This document shows positions 7,315 through 11,818 of a stretch of 11,818 nt of DNA, one piece after another. The notes beneath the pieces are model-generated. The model worked only from the letters and a program-made list of their open reading frames with translations. It searched no databases and was not told the origin of the DNA. Made by a program: the position numbers and the translations under genes. Position 1 is the first letter of the stretch. Each line of letters starts with the position of its first letter. The stretch is from assembly GCA_039029935.1 (NCBI GenBank), contig JBCCFC010000290.1, positions 1-11,818 on the forward strand. The letters are read 5' to 3'. The DNA is from G039029935 sp039029935 (GTDB taxonomy: Bacteria > Chloroflexota > Anaerolineae > Caldilineales > Caldilineaceae).

Positions 7315-8712
7315 ATGAAACCATTGAATCAATCCAAACCAAATGTAATTTTTGTCTTTGCCGACCAGTGGCGCTATCAAGCAACGGGCTTTGCGGGTGA
7401 CCCCAATGTCCAAACACCCAATCTTGATAAATTGGCGGCAAGTAGCCTCAACTTTACCAACGCCATTTCTGGCATGCCTGTCTGTTGCCCAGCGCGCTCA
7501 TCGCTGTTGATGGGGCAATATCCAGGGCGTCATGGCGTGTTTATGAACGATGTTTCGGTGCATGACAACCGCACCATAGGCTCAAATCAAGGTGGCCCCA
7601 ACCAAGGCACAGTTTCTCTGGCGGAGGCATTTGCGGATGCAGGGTATGACACGGCTTATGTCGGCAAGTGGCATGTAGACGGGCATGGCCGCTCTAACTA
7701 TATTCCCCGCAAACGACGTTTGGGCTTTGATTTCTGGATGGCCTTGGAATGTACGCACAACTATAACGATTCGCGTTATTATGCAGGGGATGACGATACG
7801 CAGCTTGTTTGGAATGGCTATGATGCTGAGTGTCAAACACGAGTCGTGCAGCAATATATTCGGGAACATTCGCAGGGGAATCCATACCTGATGTTACTTT
7901 CGTGGGGACCCCCTCATGCACCCTATGACACAGCACCAGAACGTTATCAGGCCATGTTCAATCCCGATGAACTGACGCTACACCCCAATGTACCGCCGGA
8001 AGCCGAAGAAAAAGCGCGGCGCGATTTGGCTGGCTACTATGCGCATATTGTTGCCTTGGATGATCTGTTGGGTGAACTCTTGCAGACCATTGAAGAAAGT
8101 GGTCAGGCTGACAACACACTCTTTGTCTTCTGGTCCGATCATGGCGATATGCTAGGGTCACATGGCAACATCAAAAAACAGCAACCTTGGGAAGAGTCAT
8201 TGCATGTGCCATTGTTGATGCGCTGCCCCGCATTGTTCGGTGAGGAAGGACAGACAGTGGATGGGATAATCAATACGCCCGACCTGATGCCAACATTACT
8301 CGGATTGTGTGATATCGATGTCCCAGCGAGCGTACAAGGTATCGACTACGCACCCTATCTGCAAGGCTCTACAACTGCACCCGCCGATGCTGTCCTCATC
8401 TCCTGTTTTCAACCCTTTGGTCAATGGTCACGCGCTGTCGGTGGCAGAGAATATCGTGGCGTCCGCACCGAACGCTACACCTATGCACGCGGCTTAGACG
8501 GTCCTTGGTTGCTCTATGACAATCAGACCGATCCTTATCAGCTTGAGAATCGTATCAACGAGCCAGCGATGGGAGATGTGCAGGCTATGCTGGATACAAA
8601 ACTCAACGAACTATTGGCTACCTATGATGATGAACTTTTACCCGGCGAAGTCTATCTGGAACGATGGGGCTATGAGGTGGATGAGACAGGTACTGTGCCT
8701 TATACGTGGTAG
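7315..8712 (+). CDS. Type I sulfatase (formylglycine-dependent, Cys-type), cytoplasmic
   Basis: A 465-residue alkaline-phosphatase-superfamily hydrolase of the COG3119 type. Seen in sequence: the metal-binding start VFADQWR (Asp17), the sulfatase signature CCPAR with Cys57 as the residue to be converted to formylglycine (C-x-P-x-R), GKWH (Lys118, His120), PPHAPY (His201), SDHGDMLGSHG (Asp275, His276) and a following Lys at 287/288. These are the usual metal and sulfate ligands; the second N-terminal Asp of many sulfatases is Gln18, common in the ADQwR subgroup. No signal peptide is present, so a cytoplasmic enzyme is expected. Maturation needs a formylglycine-generating or anaerobic maturase enzyme, not encoded here. 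GAAAGAG just before the glycosyltransferase stop serves as ribosome site. The tight link suggests a role in trimming or remodelling a glycan; a phosphonate or phosphodiester substrate is possible. Confidence 0.9.
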   Translation: MKPLNQSKPNVIFVFADQWRYQATGFAGDPNVQTPNLDKLAASSLNFTNAISGMPVCCPARSSLLMGQYPGRHGVFMNDVSVHDNRTIGSNQGGPNQGTVSLAEAFADAGYDTAYVGKWHVDGHGRSNYIPRKRRLGFDFWMALECTHNYNDSRYYAGDDDTQLVWNGYDAECQTRVVQQYIREHSQGNPYLMLLSWGPPHAPYDTAPERYQAMFNPDELTLHPNVPPEAEEKARRDLAGYYAHIVALDDLLGELLQTIEESGQADNTLFVFWSDHGDMLGSHGNIKKQQPWEESLHVPLLMRCPALFGEEGQTVDGIINTPDLMPTLLGLCDIDVPASVQGIDYAPYLQGSTTAPADAVLISCFQPFGQWSRAVGGREYRGVRTERYTYARGLDGPWLLYDNQTDPYQLENRINEPAMGDVQAMLDTKLNELLATYDDELLPGEVYLERWGYEVDETGTVPYTW

Positions 8713-8713
8713 C

Positions 8714-9361
8714 TCAGTCAAGCACCGTTGGCTCTAAATCAAGAATTTGATAGGGATAGACATTGATCACTTCGGTATCATAATATTGTGTGCGCACCAC
8801 CGTATCACGCCGATAGAGATGGATATGACCATGTAGCAGGTAGCGCGGCTTAAACCATTGCATAAATTTGAGGAAAGAGGTGAAGCCTTGATGGGCGCGG
8901 TCGGGTTTATCGTGGATGCCGCGCGGTGGCGAGTGGGCAACCAATACATCCAGCCACCGCCCATAGCGAACGCGGTTATAGAGTAGTGAGGGCACAAGTT
9001 TGGCAACATTACCCCACATCTGACTGTTGGTGTATTGAAATTTGGGTGCGTTGTTATAGCGGATCGACCCCTCTAGGCCAGCCATCAATAACGGCCCTTC
9101 CTTGACCACTTTGGTGTGCAAGTTGAACGCTCCTTGCGGCTCTGTTTTTTGCCGCCAGTCCCCACCCTGATACTCAACCTCACGCCCATGATTGCCATAA
9201 ACATAGTAACAGGGGCGGTTCAACATGCTGACAATGTATTCAATATAATAGAAGGGCAAATCGCCGCAACTGATGATGAGGTCAATGTCACCAACACGTT
9301 GCTGAATGGCTGCACTGTATAAAATTGGCTCGACATTATCGCTAATTACAAGTGTTCTCAT
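8714..9361 (-). CDS. Calcineurin-like metallophosphoesterase lacking the DxH histidine
   Basis: A 215-residue protein with the metallophosphoesterase block order: ISDNV (Asp8), SCGDLP (Gly33-Asp34), YGNHG (Asn57, His58), AHSPP (His143) and HGHIH (His177, His179, His181). The classical first motif D-x-H reads D-N-V here, so the second ligand is missing. I recall a subgroup beginning SDxVDP that shares this, so it is probably a family trait rather than decay. The enzyme should bind two metals and cleave a phosphoester; substrate (nucleotide, nucleic acid or protein) unknown. No signal peptide, so cytoplasmic. The start at 9359-9361 has no clear ribosome site. It runs convergent to the sulfatase with one base between stop codons, and divergent from the DUF2891 gene. 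Confidence 0.85.
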   Translation of the reverse strand: MRTLVISDNVEPILYSAAIQQRVGDIDLIISCGDLPFYYIEYIVSMLNRPCYYVYGNHGREVEYQGGDWRQKTEPQGAFNLHTKVVKEGPLLMAGLEGSIRYNNAPKFQYTNSQMWGNVAKLVPSLLYNRVRYGRWLDVLVAHSPPRGIHDKPDRAHQGFTSFLKFMQWFKPRYLLHGHIHLYRRDTVVRTQYYDTEVINVYPYQILDLEPTVLD

Positions 9362-9377
9362 GAACAGCTATTTTAAT

Positions 9378-9417
9378 GCAAAGTCACACAGGGGCAAAGT
9401 CGCAAAGGAGCAAAAAC
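9378..9417 (+). repeat. 16-base tandem repeat (about 2.5 copies) containing the DUF2891 ribosome site
   Basis: Two adjacent 16-base units, GCAAAGTCACACAGGG (9378-9393) and GCAAAGTCGCAAAGGA (9394-9409), are followed by a partial third unit GCAAAAAC (9410-9417) that ends at the start codon. The units share GCAAAGTC exactly and 12 of 16 bases overall. The AAAGGAG used as Shine-Dalgarno lies across units 2 and 3. It occupies most of the 56-base gap between two divergent genes. Confidence 0.6.
9404..9410 (+). promoter_or_regulatory. Shine-Dalgarno AAAGGAG deciding the DUF2891 start
   Basis: AAAGGAG lies 7 bases before the ATG at 9418. An in-frame ATG at 9376 would add 14 residues encoded by the tandem repeat and has no ribosome site, so it is rejected. 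Confidence 0.8.
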
Positions 9418-10470
9418 ATGTTGTCACTACTTGAACAATTCATCCCCACAACCATCGCCAACCTGCAACGCGAATATCCCAACGGGATTCAGCACGTCTT
9501 TGTTGATGAGCAAGATGCCCCCGTCCCGCGACCACGTACCCTGCACCCAGCCTTTTATGGATGCTTTGATTGGCACTCATCGGTTCATTGTCATTGGCAA
9601 TTGGTGCGCGCCATTCGTCTCTTTCCCGATGCTGACTTTGTACCCGCTGCTACCGCTGCCCTCAACCAGAATCTGACCAAAGAAAAGCTGGCTGTCGAAT
9701 TGGCCTATCTACAAAAACGACGTGGTTACGAAATGCCTTATGGCATTGCGTGGCTGCTGCAATTGACGATGGAACTGCGCACGTGGCGTGTACCAGAGGC
9801 ACAAGCCTGGCACACTCTGTTGACACCGCTGGAAACCCACGCCGCCAACGCCTTCCACCGCTACCTCAGCAACCTACCATACCCCATTCGTTCTGGTGTT
9901 CATAACCAAACCGCTTTTGCCCTGGGGCTTGTACTAGACTGGGCGCGGGTTGCCCAAGCTGAAGAACTCGCCAACACCATTGAACAGCGTGTCCGTGACT
10001 TTTACGCGGATGACAAACATGCACCGCTTGCCTACGAACCATCGGCCAGCGATTTCCTGTCACCCGCGCTGGCCGAAGCCGACATCATGCGACGTGTCTT
10101 GCCACAGACCGAATTTAGCGACTGGCTCTGGGGCTTTTTTGGACCGGACATGGCGACCCAAGGGTCAGAGCAACTGCTGTACCAACTGACCCCAGTCAAT
10201 GTCGTCGATTTTGCCAATGGTCAACTGGCACACTTTGCCGGACTCAACATGAGCCGCGCATGGATGTTGATGGGTGTTGCCCATGCTTTGCCTGCTGATG
10301 ACAACCGTCGAGCGATGTTGTTAGAGGTAGCCGAACAACATCGCACAATGGGAATGTCTGCTGCATTGCATGATGATTATATGGTGTCGCATTGGGCAAC
10401 GACGTTTGTTATGTATTTGGTAACAGAAGCATGGCATGGTGCATCTACTCTGCTGCCTGTAAAACCCTGA
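9418..10470 (+). CDS. DUF2891 family protein
   Basis: A 350-residue soluble protein recognised as DUF2891 from its conserved blocks: HPAFYGCFDWHSSVHCHW at about 43-60, YEMPYGIAWLLQL at about 104-116, YPIRSGVHNQTAFALGL at about 154-170, YEPSASDFLSPALAEAD at about 205-221, and a C-terminal GLNMSRAWML near 275. The many evenly spaced amphipathic helices and Trp/His/Asp-rich motifs are compatible with an alpha/alpha-barrel of the kind used by glycoside-processing enzymes, but no reaction is established for the family. No signal peptide or membrane segment is seen. The length is close to that expected for the family, so it looks intact. Its last 26 bases overlap the 3' end of the oppositely oriented small membrane protein gene. 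Confidence 0.88.
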   Translation: MLSLLEQFIPTTIANLQREYPNGIQHVFVDEQDAPVPRPRTLHPAFYGCFDWHSSVHCHWQLVRAIRLFPDADFVPAATAALNQNLTKEKLAVELAYLQKRRGYEMPYGIAWLLQLTMELRTWRVPEAQAWHTLLTPLETHAANAFHRYLSNLPYPIRSGVHNQTAFALGLVLDWARVAQAEELANTIEQRVRDFYADDKHAPLAYEPSASDFLSPALAEADIMRRVLPQTEFSDWLWGFFGPDMATQGSEQLLYQLTPVNVVDFANGQLAHFAGLNMSRAWMLMGVAHALPADDNRRAMLLEVAEQHRTMGMSAALHDDYMVSHWATTFVMYLVTEAWHGASTLLPVKP

Positions 10471-10732
10471 CAAGAAATTGTAAAAAGCGAACTATTTCTG
10501 GAGACACGAAGGCGACAGCCCCAAGACATAACCATGTGGCAATGTTGCCAAAACAGCCACTCTTGGCTTCATCAATAACCTGTTGTGGTGTTTTGTCCGT
10601 AAAGTGTACGGTTGCTTGTGGCTTAAATGGTGCTGCACGGCGAGCTTGCCAGTCGTTATAGGTCTGAATTATAAAATTTGAAAATGCTAAAAAGATACAT
10701 CCAAGGATAAAACCAATCACTAATAACATCAT
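10445..10732 (-). CDS. Small two-helix membrane protein, hypothetical
   Basis: A 95-residue protein that I do not recognise. Residues 1-24 form a hydrophobic segment (MMLLVIGFILGCIFLAF...), then a basic and polar stretch (QARRAAPFKP, then a Thr/Gln-rich part to about 60), then a second hydrophobic region at about 64-90 (ATWLCLGAVAFV...FLQFLV). By the positive-inside rule the middle loop is probably cytoplasmic. The start is placed at the ATG at 10732 because AAAGGA (10742-10747) lies 9 bases upstream; the alternative ATG at 10750 has no ribosome site and would put six polar residues before the first helix. Upstream are two hairpin elements. The 3' end overlaps the DUF2891 gene tail to tail. 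Uninterrupted length and membrane pattern support a real gene; the function is unknown. Confidence 0.6.
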   Translation of the reverse strand: MMLLVIGFILGCIFLAFSNFIIQTYNDWQARRAAPFKPQATVHFTDKTPQQVIDEAKSGCFGNIATWLCLGAVAFVSPEIVRFLQFLVRVLQAAE

Positions 10733-10755
10733 ATCATGGGTTCCTTTCATGGGTC

Positions 10756-10860
10756 TACAACGGATGATAACTGTTCAGCCCCCTGAGCCTGTCGAAGGGG
10801 GCGCACCAGCTTCGACAGGCTCAGCCAGCGGGGGGAAGTGAACGGTTACAACGGATGATA
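10756..10860. repeat. REP/MITE-like palindrome flanked by 14-bp direct repeats
   Basis: A perfect 15-bp inverted repeat, CTGAGCCTGTCGAAG (10783-10797) and its complement (10810-10824), encloses a 12-base loop. The stem continues with four more C-G pairs beyond a 5-base bulge. Outer ends AACTGTTC (10769-10776) and GAACGGTT (10840-10847) are inverted with one mismatch. The whole is bracketed by exact 14-base direct repeats TACAACGGATGATA at 10756-10769 and 10847-10860. The core hairpin resembles a repeat I know as widely dispersed in bacterial genomes. No coding capacity. It may be a non-autonomous mobile element with a long target duplication, or a REP unit set in a duplicated segment. It lies in the 5' region of the leftward membrane protein gene. 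Confidence 0.8.
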
Positions 10861-10861
10861 C

Positions 10862-10907
10862 CTCTGAAAAAAGTAGGAGGTCTATACGAGACCTTTCATT
10901 TTCAGAG
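10862..10907. repeat. Two-tier hairpin in the intergenic region
   Basis: An outer 9-bp inverted repeat CTCTGAAAA (10862-10870) / TTTTCAGAG (10899-10907) encloses an inner 6-bp repeat AGGTCT (10878-10883) / AGACCT (10889-10894) with a 5-base loop; the internal loop is 7 and 4 bases. There is no T-run on either side, so it is not an ordinary terminator. It begins one base after the second 14-bp direct repeat and ends 8 bases before the promoter at 10916. It could be a structured leader for the leftward gene, an operator, or another small palindromic repeat. Confidence 0.55.
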
Positions 10908-10915
10908 CAATGAAT

Positions 10916-10944
10916 TTGTGCTTAGTTGGCTTTTGCACTATAAT
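10916..10944 (+). promoter_or_regulatory. Sigma70-like promoter for the 130-residue orphan gene
   Basis: A perfect TATAAT at 10939-10944 is preceded, with exactly 17 bases between, by TTGTGC at 10916-10921, which matches the TTG half of the -35 consensus. Transcription would start near 10951, giving a 45-base leader to the TTG start at 10996. Confidence 0.5.
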
Positions 10945-10995
10945 ATTACAAGAACATATGTGTTTCCCGTTCATTCATAAAATTGGTTTGTAACT

Positions 10996-11388
10996 TTGAT
11001 TAACTCACTTGACGGCTGGTTTGGCCGCACACAACATGGCCCCATGCACCGCTTCACAATTTCTCGTGAAGGTGATTTTAATGGCTACGATATTGAACAA
11101 CTCATGCAGAAATATGGCATCCGCATCTGGGGGCGTGAAATGGACGGCGACACAGAGCTTGCCTTTCTTGTTAAAGAAACCCAAGCTGTCTGGGCTGAAT
11201 ATCTCATGTGTCGCTCTGGCATCCCTCTCACCAGCCCACTGCTTGAACCACGCCATACCCATCTACATCAACAACATCTCACCGATGCCGAAAACCGCAC
11301 CATGCCCACACCTTGGGATGAGAAGGGTATTGGCCCCATCTCCTTTATCGATCACTTAGTGGATTGGATCGCTCGATATATTCCATAA
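10996..11388 (+). CDS. Unrecognised 130-residue soluble protein
   Basis: I do not recognise this family. The frame opens after an in-frame TAA at 10978 and ends with TAA at 11386-11388. The only start codons near the front are TTG at 10996 (130 residues) and ATG at 11044 (114 residues); neither has a clear ribosome site, so the start is uncertain. The longer form is preferred because GWFGRTQHGP looks like conserved folded sequence. Other visible features: IEQLMQKYGIRIWGRE (about 33-48), ELAFLVKETQAVWAEYLMCR (54-73), a His-rich patch PRHTHLHQQH (85-94) and a Trp/Ile-rich tail (FIDHLVDWIARYIP). No signal peptide or membrane helix. The regular helical pattern and a good promoter upstream support a real gene. 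It stands alone beside repeats and an IS end, so it may be accessory DNA cargo; a role in conjugation or phage biology is only a guess. Confidence 0.6.
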   Translation: MINSLDGWFGRTQHGPMHRFTISREGDFNGYDIEQLMQKYGIRIWGREMDGDTELAFLVKETQAVWAEYLMCRSGIPLTSPLLEPRHTHLHQQHLTDAENRTMPTPWDEKGIGPISFIDHLVDWIARYIP

Positions 11389-11560
11389 AGATTGGTCTAA
11401 TAGTTGGATAGCAGCAAGTTTGTCTGGCTCAGATACATTACCCCCAACCATGGGACCAATCTCTTTATTTAATCACTTTACACCATCCATGACCACAAAA
11501 TACTGAGCAAAAACTTTGCGTTTGCTGATACTATAAACAGGAATTTCTCAGAATTCCCCA
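11389..11560 (+). other. Non-coding stretch with a possible decayed copy of the upstream gene's 3' end
   Basis: No complete gene lies between the orphan gene and the terminator. At 11453-11479 the sequence encodes GPISLFNHF in one frame, aligning with GPISFIDHL at 11332-11358 in the orphan gene (19 of 27 bases identical without gaps), and an in-frame stop follows at about 11504-11506. Upstream the similarity fades quickly. This could be a relic of a tandem paralogue or chance. A short GAATT/AATTC inverted repeat at about 11541-11556 is too small to interpret. Confidence 0.3.
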
Positions 11561-11610
11561 AATAAAAAACCCGCGACCAAAAAACAAGACTGTTCTGGCC
11601 GCGGGTTTGA
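11561..11610 (-). terminator. Intrinsic terminator, best in the leftward direction
   Basis: AAACCCGCG (11567-11575) and CGCGGGTTT (11600-11608) form a 9-bp stem, continued by three further pairs (CCA/TGG) past one mismatch, with a loop of about 16 bases. Read leftward, the stem is followed by TTTTTTATTT, a classical termination tail. Read rightward only TTTG follows, so termination of the orphan gene would be weaker. It sits outside the insertion sequence, 70 bases beyond its end, so it could stop transcripts running out of the transposase gene or may have served a leftward gene now interrupted or lost. Confidence 0.75.
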
Positions 11611-11680
11611 AAACATAAAAGATGGGTGTGTGCTTCGCAGTTTATGAGTAATTCATAACCAGCGGTCAGCAAGCTATTAT

Positions 11681-11818
11681 GGCTCTTCGTCCATGAGTGG
11701 GATCAAGTAGGAGCACCACACTCAGTGAGGATGCGAAGAACAAAATGTCGAAAATTACGATAGCCGTATCCTCGACGCATAATCAGCTTGATTTTGTTAT
11801 TGACCCCTTCGACAAAGC
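11681..11818 (-). mobile_element. ISL3-family insertion sequence, transposase-distal end (continues beyond window)
   Basis: The element end is placed at 11681, where GGCTCTTCGTCCATGAGTGG starts. ISL3-family terminal repeats typically begin GGCTCTT (established, from memory), and the transposase stop lies 22 bases inside, normal for the family. ISL3 elements usually make an 8-bp target duplication; the flanking 8 bases are GCTATTAT (11673-11680), to be matched at the other end. Only about 138 bases are visible; a complete element would be about 1.3-1.5 kb. Confidence 0.75.
11703..11818 (-). CDS. ISL3-family transposase, C-terminal fragment (cut by window edge)
   Basis: Reading leftward from the window edge, 37 codons end in TGA at 11703-11705. 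The peptide begins FVEGVNNKIKLIMRRGYG and ends LRILTECGAPT. This matches the C-terminal signature of ISL3/IS204/IS1165-type DDE transposases (E-G-x-N-N-K-I-K ... R-G-Y-G-Y-R-N-F ... F-x-x-R-I-L), in which the glutamate of EGxNNK belongs to the catalytic acidic triad. The rest of the protein, normally about 400 residues in all, lies beyond the right edge. There is no frameshift in the visible part, so the element may be intact. Confidence 0.85.
   Translation of the reverse strand, partial: FVEGVNNKIKLIMRRGYGYRNFRHFVLRILTECGAPT

Noticed and set aside
11478..11672. Leftward 64-codon frame across the terminator
   Set aside because: It spans the hairpin and T-run of a terminator, has low-complexity composition and no recognisable protein pattern.
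11804..11818. CCCCTTCGACAAAGC at the right edge as another copy of the CTTCGACAGGCTCAG repeat
   Set aside because: It encodes conserved transposase residues (F-V-E-G) and lacks the GGCTCAG half and any partner arm.
1..11818. CRISPR array, tRNA, rRNA
   Set aside because: No regularly spaced repeats, no cloverleaf with a TTCGA-type T-arm and no rRNA-like segments were seen by reading both strands; a dedicated scan was not possible.

Overview
The window looks like a stretch of bacterial chromosome at moderate GC content. The gene families (AAA ATPases fused to PD-(D/E)XK nucleases, a DUF2891 protein, a heterodimeric ABC exporter, a cytoplasmic sulfatase, an ISL3-type insertion sequence) and the CTGAGCCTGTCGAAG hairpin repeat are a mix I associate with Chloroflexota (Anaerolineae/Caldilineae-like lineages). 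That placement is an inference from memory; no rRNA or other marker is present.

Layout from left to right. (1) 1-2330, rightward: the C-terminal end of a PD-(D/E)XK protein cut by the window edge, then a complete AAA ATPase with its own C-terminal PD-(D/E)XK domain. (2) 2334-5911, leftward: two ABC exporter half-transporters, coupled through a one-base TAATG overlap. Their degenerate and intact ATPase motifs complement each other, so they very probably form one heterodimeric pump. (3) 6052-8712, rightward: a GT-B fold glycosyltransferase and a type I sulfatase separated by 3 bases, driven by an extended -10 promoter in the gap divergent from the ABC genes. (4) 8714-9361, leftward: a calcineurin-like phosphoesterase lacking the usual DxH histidine. 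(5) 9418-10470, rightward: a DUF2891 protein. (6) 10445-10732, leftward: a small two-helix membrane protein whose 3' end overlaps DUF2891 by 26 bases. (7) 10733-10995: a non-coding stretch with a REP/MITE-like hairpin flanked by 14-bp direct repeats, a second two-tier hairpin and a sigma70-like promoter. (8) 10996-11388, rightward: an unrecognised 130-residue protein, followed by what may be a decayed copy of its 3' end, then a terminator that works best leftward. (9) From 11681 to the right edge: the end of an ISL3-family insertion sequence with its terminal repeat and the last 37 codons of its transposase.

The left three quarters read as ordinary, tightly packed gene pairs: an exporter pair, a glycan-modifying pair and two housekeeping-like singletons. 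The last 1.4 kb is different: small orphan genes, palindromic repeats, a possible gene remnant and an IS end, as expected of a site that accumulates mobile DNA. I see no CRISPR array, tRNA or rRNA. The clearest non-routine observations are the flanked REP/MITE-like element, the ISL3 end, the orphan protein with its possible remnant, and the ATPase-nuclease pair at the left edge.
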